This document shows positions 12,757 through 25,200 of a stretch of DNA of 64,000 nt, piece after piece. The stretch's first letter is position 1, and each line of letters opens with the position of its first letter. Both the position numbers and the translations under genes were made by a program. The DNA is from Verpa conica. Its lineage: Eukaryota > Ascomycota > Pezizomycetes > Pezizales > Morchellaceae. Under the pieces are notes generated by a model. It was given only the letters and a program-made list of their open reading frames with translations. It did not search any database and was not told the DNA's origin. The stretch is from positions 1,116,001 to 1,180,000 of the forward strand of contig JAUFSD010000019.1 of the NCBI GenBank assembly GCA_033030425.1, read 5' to 3'.

Positions 12757-14017
12757 AAAGAAAAAAGAAACACGGACACAAAACGGGAATATGGCGATTT
12801 TCTATGGATTTTATAATGTTTTATACCGGATTGGAGTATATGGGAGCTTGCTTTCTGTTTTTTTGGTATGGTTTTTGGTTGGCTTTCTTTTGTTTTCATG
12901 TTTATTCAGTTAATTATACCTACAACGCAGCGCGGTGGGCAGAGAAAGTGAGTTTGTGTTATCTATTAGGTCTCTTATGTATTGGCTCTTTGGTTTTTTT
13001 TGGGAGGGGGGTTTGATTTTCTTTACTCTATATGGTTTTCTGTAATTTCTAAAAGAGTCGCGAGGACAAAATGGAGAGTTTTCAGTTTGTAATTTACTGT
13101 ATATACCTTTTCTACATACTACCTTTGGATGTCTATTCGCTTATTTGTATCTTGGGGCATGGGAGGGGAAAAAAAACTAGGGGTGGGGGTAAAAGTTATG
13201 GATAGCAGATAACCGGACTAAAGGTTAAATAAAAGGGTTCTCAGATTTTAAGTATTCAAAATTGTCAGTGGCAAAATTCTAACTGTAGGTAAGATGTCAG
13301 ATCAGACTGAATAATTAATTAGTCGCACGTATCTCACTCGGTTCATCCCGGTATGCAGGGCTATCTATCTACTCATCTACGCGAGCTCTAGAGGTGCCGT
13401 ATTCCAAAAATATACACCGGGGAGATGGCCATATTAAATCTATTAGTTTCTGCGTCCGTATATTTTTCCGGAGCGGTCAATGGGACATCGACCGTACTAG
13501 ACTGACCCCCTACCCCTTCACCCCCCCCTAATAATATAGAGTATGTATTCTAGTGGGATTATTAGTGTTGACTCGTAATTGCGAGATTCCCGTACATACC
13601 TCGGCTATACCCGATAAGAGATTTCCCGGGATATCCATAATATTAATAGTAGTGCCTTTTTTTTCCTTTTTTCCGTTGAGACCGAGGTCTCTTGGTGATC
13701 TCCCGTGTTTAAGATTTTCTCGATCTTGACCTTCGGCATGCCGTCGTCACCATCTGGCTGAGTCATGTTTTAAAAAAAAAGAAAAATAAAAAAAAGAAAG
13801 GACAAGCGTTTTGCCAAGGAGATATTCGCTCGCTTAGCGCCTAATCACGCCATTACTGGGTATATATCATTGAGTAAAGGACCGTTAGGATCTCTTCTAT
13901 CGAACCTACCCAGGAAGAAGGAAGGACAAGAAAAAAAGCTTGATATAGGATATAATAGGTTAAGTGGGAATTAAGGAGGAATTGAAAGGGAAAAGAAAAA
14001 AGAAAAAAGAAAAAAAG
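12757..14017. other. Intergenic region between the regulator and the chromate transporter
   Basis: Probable 3' UTR of the regulator followed by the promoter of the transporter. The first 250 bases are T-rich. An A-rich stretch lies at 13772-13800 and another A/G-rich stretch immediately before the ATG at 14018. No gene, tRNA or transposon signature was seen. An open frame at 12753-13016 overlaps the regulator's stop and has no recognisable motif. Confidence 0.6.
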
Positions 14018-16048
14018 ATGTCGCCACCCTCGCTTGCACCTGCTCAGCGGCGGGCGCCGCTGTTGAAGAGGATTAGTGAAGTGTTGGGGACCTCGTGGGA
14101 TTTGGGGTTGATATTGTTTGGAGGGCCACCCGTTCATTTCCAAATTGTTAGTTTCCTGTTTTGTTCATGACCGGCGGCTGAGCGGGGATTGATGCCCGAG
14201 AGAAATATAAGGTAGTGTTACTAAGGTTTGGGATAGTACCACAAAAGGTTCGTTGAGGGGTATAGATGGATCGATGAACAAACAGTAAGTTCTTTCTATA
14301 GCCCCCTCCACCCCCTGAAGTTAGGGAGTTAGGTTGAATAATACTAAATATCGGATGAATTGGAATAGTATCAAGAGCTTTTTGCAGTTTGTCAAGCTCT
14401 TCCTGGACCTTCGAGTACCAAGTTTGGGTACTGCATCACATTAATACATGCCGGGTTCATACCGGCGGTTTTGGCATTTATTATGTTCTGGTTGGTATTA
14501 TATCTTACCCACAAAGAAGGCCATATTTACAAAAAAAAAAAAAACCTAGTTTACCGGGAGCTGCCGGAATGTATGGTCTCTCACTCGGCGTCTCAAAAAT
14601 GAGCGAAACACTTCCCCGGCCAGTGTACGCGTTACTATGCGGCTTGAATTCTGCTACAGTAGGAATTATAGCATTGGCTGCAGTTCAATTAGGCCAGCGA
14701 GCTGTCACAGATAAAGTATCCAGGGCGCTCGTATTCCTAGGTGCTACAGCCGGAATGTTATACAATGCTCTATGGTACTTTCCGGTATTGATGGTACTAG
14801 CGGGTTTTATCGCTGTAGCCTGGGATTGCAGATGGGGCCCTAAACTCGTGCTCTTCTCGAGAAATTTCATTAAGCAGATACTTCATAGGCCGAATACTAA
14901 CCGTGCTACTGTTGAGGATGGGCCTAGGGATGAAGTATGGGCTTCTTCTGCGATCAGTGAGCCATCTACTGCATTCCGGCGGGCAAATGCTGCTCCGTCC
15001 ATGAACGGGGCACGGGGACAGTCACTGGAAATTCAAAGTGCTAGTCTATTAGAGAGCCAACACGAAGGAAATATAACGGATCAGGAAAGGACTCCGCCTG
15101 CACAGGACAGAGAAAAAGTTTTTCCCCTGTCTACTGCTATAGTGATAGTAACTGGGTTCTTTGTGTCTTTCGCAGTAATATTGATTTTGAGGGCGTTCTT
15201 AAAAAATCGGCCACTTGGACTATCACTGTTTGCAAACTTGTACCTGGCCGGAACGGTGAGTGGGTGTATTTGAACATGAAATATCACCCGGTGGCTGATA
15301 ATCCTCTAGATAATATTTGGGGGAGGGCCTGTTGTTATACCATTGCTGCGACAGTGAGTAAATAATCCTTTTAAATCTTCTCATTTTTTTGACTCTTAGG
15401 TCGTAGATACATTGTCGATGAAGGCTGGGTATCCTCTAGAGATTTTCTTCTCGGTCTAGCAATAATTCAAGCATTTCCAGGCCCAAACTTTAACTGTAAA
15501 TTACACTACTCTGATACCCCCCCAATATAGACTCTCTAGCTAAATCAAGAATACCCTCAAAAAAAGTTGCGGTATACCTCGGCTCTCTCACGGCTTTAAA
15601 TTCCGGTTCTATGCCATCCATCGCCGGCGCCCTCCTATCTTTCATCGCCATATTCTCTCCAGGGATGCTCCTAGCTACAGGAACCCTCACCTTTTGGTCG
15701 GCACTCCGTAGCCGACGCTGGGTAGCCTCCATCCTTCGGGGACTCAACGCCGCTGCAGTCGGGTTAATATACACTGCCGTTTACAGACTCTGGGAAATTG
15801 GCTACGTTGATGAAAACCACTCGAGAGGGACATCACTGGGAAGGGACCCATGGTGGGTTGTAATCACGGCAACTAGCTTTGTGGGGACCGCTTGGTTTGG
15901 ATTTCCTGCACCATTTGCGATAGCTCTTGGAGGGGTGTTGGGGGTGCTTTGGTTTGTGGTTGTGAATGCAGGTGGGGGTGGTATTGAGAATGTCCTAGCG
16001 GCACCAAGACTTATGGTGCAGCATGGAGGAGGTGTTTTGACATTGTAG
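14018..16048 (+). CDS. Chromate ion transporter (CHR family), two-domain fungal form
   Basis: Seven exons, join(14018..14146,14237..14284,14369..14490,14550..15255,15310..15353,15407..15495,15567..16048), keep frame and give 539 aa. CHR proteins are membrane transporters; bacterial ChrA exports chromate, and fungal members are less studied. Two homologous halves are visible. The first has FGGPPVHFQ (about residue 34), RFVEGYRWIDEQTYQELFA, ALPGPSSTK and LPGAAGMYGLSLGV. The second has FGGGPVVIPLLRQ, DEGWVSSRDFLLGLA, AFPGPNFNFAVYLG and a final set of hydrophobic helices. A hydrophilic linker (about residues 215-290) separates the halves. ATG 14018 starts just before the conserved first motif. 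The last intron has a second in-frame acceptor 36 nt upstream (at 15530). All family motifs are present, so the gene looks intact. Confidence 0.9.
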
Positions 16049-19000
16049 AGATGGTGGTGTAGTGTGGTTCGGGTTGTATTTTGGTTATGTGGTTGAAGGG
16101 ATACGTTTGTATAACATTTCTTTTAAGGTATTGTAGGATTAGTATCCTTTGGATTTGTTATTCGTTGCTCTCTTTTGGACAAGGCTTTATGTGTCTTTGA
16201 TGACCTACTTACAAAAGAAAATATCATTATATATAGTTGGATTAGGAGTACATGGAGGATCAGAGGTCCACACCTTTTGTAATCACTAAGATCAAAGAAC
16301 CGAGTGACAATCTGTGCAGTTAGTAGTACCCGTGTATAAGGATAGATATTGGCTAGACAATATAAGACATGCTATTTTTATTTTACTGGTAAAGGGTAAG
16401 GCAAGGAAAGGGTTGACTATATATACTTAGGCTCAAATTGTAGTTCAGGCTACCCGATCTTGGCGTTCCATCAATCATTTATATGGTTTTGATCGCTGAC
16501 CGAAGTTTTTACCATTCTGGCGTAAAAAACTCTGGGGTAAAAGAGGGTCGTAGATAGTATATGTAGGGAAGTTGAGCCTATGACGGATAATTAGGGGTTT
16601 GGCCCAGTGTAAACAAGCCAAATTGATTACGCGTCTAGAAGCCATATAGTAGACTCCTTTAAGAGTTTGTTCGGAATCGAAACTCGGCAATTTTATAAAG
16701 TGAATTTATTTATAGCTAGTATTCTTATAAGGCGGGTCTACTGTACTAGTACTAGCTGTGTACTAAATTTTCAAAGGACTCTATTATAAATCTTGGAAGT
16801 CAAGAGCTGAACTTTAGCTATAATTAAAAAAATATAGCTCAATACATACAGTATCATTAATCTTACTATATAGCTACTAGATATAGTTACCTACCAGATC
16901 AAGCTAGGTCTTGATCAATTCACTAGAATAGTCCTTGTAGTACCAGCCTTGAGAAGCATCCCTAAACGCAGTACGAGAGTCCGAGCCATGCGCTTTATTG
17001 TTCTTTTAGGGTTTAGAATTACCGACAGGGATTGTATGTCTTGCAATAAGTGCATATAATCCTGCCGCGATTTACGCACAAGCATTTGGGAGCTTTGTTA
17101 ACTGTATGAGTGACCATTAGTGCCAATTAATCTCTAGAACTAGGCCTATAAAGAACGGGAGCTTACAATATGGAATGTTATCCTTGTAAATTTGAAACTT
17201 GTAAATATACCCTCTACAAGTGCTGCAGAATACCACCAAACAATGAGTGTATTGTATCCCTTCTTCGGTTGTATGAGAGATCGGTATCGTCGATACAGCT
17301 GTAAAAAAAGAGACAGGCGAGATTAGTAAAGATAATGAGTAATTCCAGTGCTCTAGCCCATTGGCGGTGACCCGGCTATCCGCAATGATACGATTGTTAG
17401 TGATCGTATAGATTTAACGGCAGCACAGGGCTAGCTAAGTGACAATCGGGGGCCATGCAACAAGGCATGCGGCATGTAGCTCAACGTTTCTGTCAGATGT
17501 AAGTCATCGCCACCAGCTGGGATATATTGGATGGCGCAGTTATAGGTCAGAAGGTTCGGGGTTCGGGACTCGCCTGTGCCTCATTCCTAGCCTTCCCGAT
17601 CAAAGCCTTACGATTGAAACGTCAAATTGATCATCGGGGATGAATCGGTCCGCAACAGCTGTAAAGACTCGCTTGCGGTAGCCGGACACTGGATAACTAG
17701 AGCCAATTAAAGATAGGATTTCTGTTTGATTCTAATAGCAAGGATATCCCGAGATCAAAAAAGGAAAAGAACAAGGTAAGGGCCAGCCAGCCCAAGAAGG
17801 ACGCCGGTCGTGAGGGTGAATCGGTCACTAGAATCCCAGTAAGAAAGACCGGCGAGGGGAAATCATGTTAATAATATCCAAAGGAGTGAAGTGCCAGAAG
17901 CGGACTGACATTATCCCTAGTTCAACCCCCCGGCTGCACTGAGTAGGAAACAAGTGCTCCAAAAATGATTCCTGCGGGGTTTAGAAGTAATACCTTCTGC
18001 ACTGCATACCACACTTGTGACAGAGGGTCTGCATACCTTTGCAAGTCTCACAAGAGAACCTGTGAGTAAAGTCAGTCATCAGGAGTCACACAGGAAAAGA
18101 AGGCTATGGTTGTTATTTGACCTACATATTGCAAGTCATACAAAACCTGTAGGTAGATGATTCACCCATGCATTCTTCATAAACCTTGATAGCCTTGGTC
18201 CGCTGGCGGGGTTTGCATTCGCCATCCTTTTTTGCATCATCTGTACCGAATTGAGCATGACCGGCCGCTTTTTTAAAGTCGAAAAAGCTATTATGATGCC
18301 GAGTTCGACAACCTCTGCAGTTTTTTATACAGCATCCGGCAAGGTTATTGCATAAACATGGGGTTCGGGATCTGTAGGATCTATTGGTCTTTCAGGTTCT
18401 CTTGTAATGATCGAGTATTGGCTACAGCACCCCTGCTCATCAATACTTTTTCTACAATAATCTTGCCGGAGGCTGTAAACACGAAATCTGATACAGTTCC
18501 CAGACTTAAAGGGCTTGACATCAAGTCATATCTCCAGAGATTCATGAACTGTGATGATATTGTTGGTAATGTGTTGCTTTAGTCGATTTTATTTCTCCCT
18601 AGGGACCTCTATTTCGGTAGAATGGATATACTGCCACTAAGTTCTAGGAATACCCCATATCTTCCATATGGTCTAAAAGTTAGTAATTTAGGTTAAAATT
18701 CAGTGCGTGGGGGGGGGGGTACAAACACAGAGGTTTTTAATAGAAGGAATCGAGTTGAGTTTATTCTTCAAGCGTGCTAGCTCCTTATCACCTTGAGATT
18801 TTGATATACCCTGTTGGGCGCGATTATCTAGGAGACTGATCGATAGTAGTGTCAGCTTGTTATAGTCCTTCAGGCTGAGTAGTACCAGATTCACTACAGG
18901 TGTGCAGGCTGCGGGTATAAAACATGATACGAACGCCTACGCTCGTCCTATCAATCACTAAAGTTTTTAACGTCTCTATTCTTAGATAATTTATGTTATT

Positions 19001-20544
19001 AGCTTATTGAAATTTAGGTTAGATTTAAACCCGTCCCTATATATGTCTTGGAATCTATAATAATTGGTAGTAGGGGCAAAGTATTAATAGACTCTAATTC
19101 ACCGAAAAGTATTATATTATTCTTGCGTAGGAGTTGCCTGAGTAACGGAGTACTAGTGATAGACAATACCATCAAGTCGGAAGTCCGAATTAAGGTTATG
19201 CGCAATCGAGTAAGCAACCGGAAACGCTAGGAAGCGGCACTCGAATAGGCTGATTAGACATATAATTTCCTTTTTTTTTAGGATTATATCCGTTTTTGTT
19301 ATGTGTGGTGTTCTGTGCTTGTCTAGCCAAGGAGCTTCTTGTGTTGTAATGTGGGGCTCAATGAGGTCGCCGAGCATGAAAACCACTGAGAGTTGTTAAA
19401 TATAATCCACTATATGAGTTTATTACTACAATGGGGGCAGCTAGAGGTAATTTTATTTATTTATAGTTATACCAAGAGTTGGGGGTCGCTATGAACTTTG
19501 TTCACAAACGAGTGAGTGGTATTGATTTAGAACTTACACATCATTTTGCCCCTACAGGGTAAATATCACCGTAATTTAAGCATCATGATCAGCTATAGCC
19601 CCCATATTTATCATCTCTTCTGGCTAGTGCTTTTGCGCGCTTTTGACTTGCTAGTTATTTTCGCTGTGTATTAGCCAGTAATTCTTACCAGATGATAAGC
19701 GTACAGGGACTTTGGAAACTAGCCTAAGACTTCGTGGGAGGTAGAAGAGAGTACTGGTTAATAAGCGGGTATTACCTTCAACAGTGTAGTATGATTAGAG
19801 AAGAAACCCCTTTAATTCGCCACATATATAATATCACAGAATATATACTGCTTAGCTCATGTAATCCATGAGGCGAGATAGCTCGATATTACTTGAGGCT
19901 TATGTAACATTTCTTAAGGGTTCCACAACCCCCCCCCGATTACTCGACCATATTAGAAATCTCCTACCTTACCGTGCAAAGGCCTCTTTATCCCGGTTAC
20001 AATGCCAAGGGAAACATGAGATGGGGGCGCAAAGTACAAGATAAATATAAATATCCTTTATTTATTTATTGTAGTTTGTGCTCGAAAAACTCCATATATA
20101 GACTACAATAACACAGTCACCATATACATAGTATTATAATGACAACCTGTCGTATTCCATTGGCTAATAACCCTCTAGTAAGGGGGACTAGCGGTGTTAG
20201 GTGCTTTTGCTATAACCATATACTTTTAAACATTCCCCTTTTATTTCGTCATTAGCACCTATCGGTAGATCCAAGAACCCCCTAAAGCGTAGCGCAAAAA
20301 GACACTGGGGCAGGTTACTATAGAAATCTACTTAGGTAAAAGTTGTGATTTAGTACTTCTATTAGCATATTAAATATTCATTCAAATAAGCTACATTCAA
20401 TCGCTTATCCTCAAATATCATCTCAATGAATAAAAAACTACCCATACCAAGAAAATATCCAACTTAAAAGACTAAAAAATAAACGAGAAAAATCACCAAA
20501 GTTTTCCACCCAGTTGACAAAACAACCTATAAGTCTGCTTCAAA
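16049..20544. other. AT-rich gene-poor block between transporter and F-box/ankyrin gene
   Basis: About 4.5 kb with no supported gene. Open frames are short and without recognisable domains. The DNA is AT-rich with many TA steps, as expected for old repeats degraded by repeat-induced point mutation, but I did not recognise a transposase or polymerase motif. Homopolymer G and C runs occur (near 18710 and 19931). The 3' flank of the transporter (16050-16200) looks like an ordinary T-rich UTR. Confidence 0.5.
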
Positions 20545-22299
20545 TCAGGAAACAAAGTTTGCCTTATCTAAAACAGACCAACCATATCCAGTACCAGTCT
20601 TCAAATCTTCAGTCCTACATTTCCAATGGTCACGCCACTCAGCCCCATTCTCAAAAAAAAACCCAACTAAGTTCCAATAACCTCTCATTGCAGCCTTTAG
20701 TATTGCAGATTCCCCTCTACGGTCCAGTACATCGATATCTACACCTTTTGACAGTAGGATTTTGACAGTTTCTATGCTGCCTCCCAATGCGGCCTTATGG
20801 AGGACTGTTGCATTACGACGATCTCGAATCGCTATATCGGCACCCTTCTCCAATAAGTGCTTAACCGCCTCACCGTGACCCCTCAGTGCAGCATAGTGAA
20901 GCGCGGTATTTCCGTTAATATCACGGGCTTCGGTCTCAGCGCCTTTATCAAGAAGTAATTTGATAGTCATTTGGTCTCCTCCAGATGCTGCTAGATGGAG
21001 CGGGGTGGCCCCGTTTCTATCTTGGGTTGTAATATCTGCATTGTTTTCAAGTAAAAAACCGACAATCCAGCTATGCCCTTCTAATGCCGCTTTATGTAGA
21101 GCTGTAGCTCCGCTATTGTCTTGGGCAGTGATGTCGGCCCCTTTGCTGATAAATATCCTGACAGCCTCTTCGTATCCGTCAGATACTGCTTGATGGAGTA
21201 CAGTGGTCCCGGATGGTGTACGGGCTGTAATGTCTGCACCGTTCTCTAATAAGATATTTATTATTGTATCTTGCCGACCAGATATCGCCCAGTTGAGCGG
21301 AGTCCGTCGGAGGTAATTTTTTGCATCGACATGAGCACCATGTTCCAGTAATAGCCTAACTACGTGTTCATACCCGGTGAACGCTGCCCGATGAAGCACC
21401 GTGATCACGCCGTAGTCATAACGAGAATTCGGGTCGGCGCCGTGTTCTAGAAGCATCTTCATGACGTCCTCCTTTCTATGTTTCTCAGCCTGCTGAAGTG
21501 GAGTCATTCCCGCGTAGCCTCGAATATTGGCATCGGCGCCTCCATCAAGTAGGAGTTGAACTATACGTTCGTTCCCATAGCCATTTGCCGTACACGCCCT
21601 GTAAAGCGCTGTCTCGCCGTTGTAGTTCTGGGCGTTTACGTCGGCATTTCTCTCGAGGAGAATCTTGACAATATCTTCGTGGCACTCACTGACAGCGAAG
21701 TATAGCGCTGGTCTTCGCAACCAGTCTCGCGCATCAATTTTAGCTTTGTGATCAAGTAGGATCTTGACTATTCCTGGCCTCCCTATGCATGATGCTTGAT
21801 GGAGTGGGGTTGCACCACTGCGGTCTAGAGCATCAACATCTGCCCCTCCTTCTAGGAGAATCTTGATTACTGCTTCGTGGCCTTTGGATACAGCAAGATG
21901 TAGCGAGTTTTTCGTGTAGGAGGAAGAGGAGGAAGAGACATTTGCCTCTACGTCTGCTCCATTGTCTAGGAGGAGTTTTACAAGTCTCTCGTGGCCTCGG
22001 TCTGCCGCATAATGTAACGGTGTCTCGGGACCCTGGCTATTCATTCCACTTTGCTCCCGGTACCCGGTCTTGGCTCCCATACCTAACAATTTTCTAGCAA
22101 GAGGCTCGTTGCCACTCTGTGCTGCCAATAGCAGTAGTTTATCTACTAGGCCATTACTGATGATGGCCTTGTCGAGGAGAGGGCTTAGCAGAGAGCTTAG
22201 ACGACGGTTGGTTCGGCTAAGGTGGCTAAGATCACAGTTATGATGGAGGTTCTCTCCGACTAAGAGAAGGAGCTCGTTTGGGAGGCTGAGGAGTGGCAT
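20545..22299 (-). CDS. F-box and ankyrin-repeat protein
   Basis: Single exon, 584 aa. The first 45 residues form an F-box (LSLPNELLLLVGENL, then LSHLSRTNRRLSSLLSPLL), which in other proteins binds Skp1 in an SCF ubiquitin ligase. Residues about 50-560 hold about 15 ankyrin repeats with the TPLHxAA / VKxLLExGA consensus, normally a protein-binding surface, so a substrate-receptor role is a reasonable inference. A short serine run lies in the second repeat (around 21930). The ATG chosen is the first before the F-box. The gene sits alone inside about 11 kb of AT-rich gene-poor DNA and has no intron, unlike most genes in the window. It could also be an ankyrin protein whose F-box no longer acts. 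Confidence 0.88.
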   Translation of the reverse strand: MPLLSLPNELLLLVGENLHHNCDLSHLSRTNRRLSSLLSPLLDKAIISNGLVDKLLLLAAQSGNEPLARKLLGMGAKTGYREQSGMNSQGPETPLHYAADRGHERLVKLLLDNGADVEANVSSSSSSYTKNSLHLAVSKGHEAVIKILLEGGADVDALDRSGATPLHQASCIGRPGIVKILLDHKAKIDARDWLRRPALYFAVSECHEDIVKILLERNADVNAQNYNGETALYRACTANGYGNERIVQLLLDGGADANIRGYAGMTPLQQAEKHRKEDVMKMLLEHGADPNSRYDYGVITVLHRAAFTGYEHVVRLLLEHGAHVDAKNYLRRTPLNWAISGRQDTIINILLENGADITARTPSGTTVLHQAVSDGYEEAVRIFISKGADITAQDNSGATALHKAALEGHSWIVGFLLENNADITTQDRNGATPLHLAASGGDQMTIKLLLDKGAETEARDINGNTALHYAALRGHGEAVKHLLEKGADIAIRDRRNATVLHKAALGGSIETVKILLSKGVDIDVLDRRGESAILKAAMRGYWNLVGFFFENGAEWRDHWKCRTEDLKTGTGYGWSVLDKANFVS

Positions 22300-25200
22300 T
22301 TCTAGCGGAAGCCTGATCTACGGCGGTGAACCTGTGGAAGATTGGAGGGCGATAGCTATGGGGGGGATTGAATGCCGGGGTCCGGCATATGAGCTTGGCT
22401 GATGACATGTGAGACATCTAATCACAGAATATCACTCGTCTTGGCGGCATGAGTGATGCCTCACGTGAGTCCTAAGGGGGAAGATCTGTACTAGCTCGAG
22501 GATTTAACTGCTTAGTTGAACTGGAAGCGGACTATCTGATCACACATAGTGAGTTGCTTGCACTAAGCCTCTCGATATGAATAGTAAACTAGCTAAGGAC
22601 ATGTTTTTCTAATAGGATTAGTAGAATGAGACTAGGGTTACAAAAGCGTCGGGGAGATAGAAGATAAAGAATCATAGGCTTAATAGTCCGTGATTTGGCT
22701 AATTTATCCAATAAAATCAGGAACATTTTTAGAACTGATCTCTTACTTATAATTGGTTACAGATATTAATAGGTTTAATAATTAGTCCATATAACCTCTA
22801 TATATATCAATTACTAGAACCGAAAATATTGCCAGCGAGTACAGAAAAGATACTTTCGTACTTGTAAAATTAGTACATGCGTGTCCTTTTGTCTATCACA
22901 AATATTTTACTTTCCAATAACCCCCTATCAAACAGCACCGTGAGGGTGAGCTCCGAGCTACTAACTAAGATTATCCCCCTCACACCTCATATTCATAATA
23001 GCCTTTCAAAAAACAGATTATAGCGCTCTCTAACTCTGTTGACCAATACTCTAGTTTGTATAAAGGAGGTTTTATTTCGAAGGCTGAACACCCTTCAGCC
23101 ATGTAGGTCGCGGAATTTAATGACTGGCTGTACTCCCCCGAAGACTTTCTGTAGGTTTTTTCTACGCTTTATAGGAATAAGTATTTGGTTAACATGTATA
23201 CTCACTGAAAATACTGACTAATGTAGCGAGTATGTTATGTATGCAGGCAACCCCAAGTAATCTCTTAATTAACTACACTTAGATTCTTATCAATCTATCG
23301 ACAGCGACGAATTCTGATGATCATGCATTGTGACGGGCGATTTCGAGTGCTTTGTTCTATTATACGCGCATGCGTTTGCGACTAGTTAAGGAGTATAGAT
23401 ATTCGAGGTCCTTACGTTTATCGAGAGATGAATTCTCCAGACCTATGTAAATAATACCAAGCCGCGCGATTCAGGAAAATCCCAAGATAACTGCCAGGAA
23501 AGGTTAGAAAAAGTGCCTTCCGTACAAGTTTGAGAGAGGAATACCATGCTCTGGACTGTCATGGTAAGACTCGGAGAATGGGAAATGTTTAAGATATCAT
23601 TGGTCGATCTGCAGGAGCTTTCTCTTCAATGCCTGTATGCTATACATTCCGGATACTTCTAGTTAGGGGGTGCGGGTACAGCAATCATATCCGACCAGAG
23701 ACGTCAGTTCTAGGAAATCTTTCTCAGACGCCTTTTATTAGAGCACTATATGTCGTTTTCAGGATATGCGCGAGGAATCGCGTTTCCAAACAACTCTCCC
23801 CAAGAGCCCAAACTTCCATAAAATGTGTTCATAACCGTCTAGCAGGATTTTATTATCTTGACCGTTTGTGGTAACTTGAGAGGTCTAGGTTGGTGATATA
23901 TTTATAGCCCTGATACGTTTAGTTATGCGTAATACAGCCTCATCGAATACGCTTCTCCAAAGAATCTGGTAGAGGCCATGAATATATTGTTAGGAATAGT
24001 CGATATGTTAGTTATATTAGGTATGTAGATTTAGAATAACTCTTCGTAATAATGATTGTGTTTGGCGCTTTCAGTTAGGTTTAGGGTTGAACCTCACTCC
24101 TAGAAATATTTTAAATATCAAAGTAAATAATTTGTTCGTCAACCTTATATATAATATAGGAGGTACCTTACCTCTAATATCAGACCGGTAGAGGTGGAGA
24201 TAAACATGGCAGGCCTCCGCAAATATTTAGTATGTTATATACTTACTGATATTTTAGAGCTATTTTAATTCCTCGATGAAATGAATAAAGAAGTGTGGTC
24301 ATATACTGGTGCTCGATCGTACCCCTCATTGATACTTCGGTCGCATAAAAAAGTCTATAACACTACTATAAACCAGTCAATTTCTGGGAAAGTGACAAAA
24401 AGTTCTGCTATAAAACACAAGGAGTAACAATTAGTGGAGTGCAACTCACATACAGATTATGTAAACGCTACTACATGTAATCTCGAAGAACGTTTTGTTA
24501 GGTATGTTGTGGTATAAGCAGGGGACCGAGGAAAAAGAGAAAGAAATATAACACATCCTAGAAACCTATAGAGGATCTTAGAACAGTGGTAATAATAGTG
24601 ACTATGACAAGTAGGATATTAGAGGCAGTAATATCATCAGGTTTATATCTCTTTACGAGAAGATACTGGTGTTCCAAATATTTTGAGAAGTAAAGAGGCC
24701 GGCTCGAAATCTGAAATAGTTCTGGAACGAGAGGTGGACAAAGTCGATTAACATTCGTGAGTCCTCTAAACTACACGATATGAAATCAACCACCAAGACT
24801 CTAGAGAGGTCTTTTCCTCGGGGACCGATGTTTTTGGACCGGGTTGAATAGTGTTCTAAACCACCACAAAGCTAGTAGTAAGGTCCCACTAGTTTGAGAC
24901 TTAAGCAGGAAACCTGTCTAGTGATACCCCCCGTATACAGCAAGTGCCTTGAATTTGTTTAATGTCTTGGTGTAGCGTCCCTTAGTATTGACCATATTTC
25001 TTTATCCTAGAACAGTCTCTACTGTTGTGGCATAAACCCGCGGAGGGCAACGTCAGGGTGCTCAGTACTATTGAGTATCGAGCTACGAATACAGCCTTCA
25101 TCTGTAGAATACCTTCCAAGTATGACTTTGTGAAACCTATGTCAGTCCCTGCTACTCATTTTCGAGCGAAGTTGTGGCGTGCAGCGGCGTATTGTGTTCA

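Noticed and set aside
17515..17580. tRNA-like stretch with a TGGCGCAG A-box-like motif and GGTTCGGG B-box-like motif
   Set aside because: The two boxes are too close together and no acceptor or anticodon stem can be folded.
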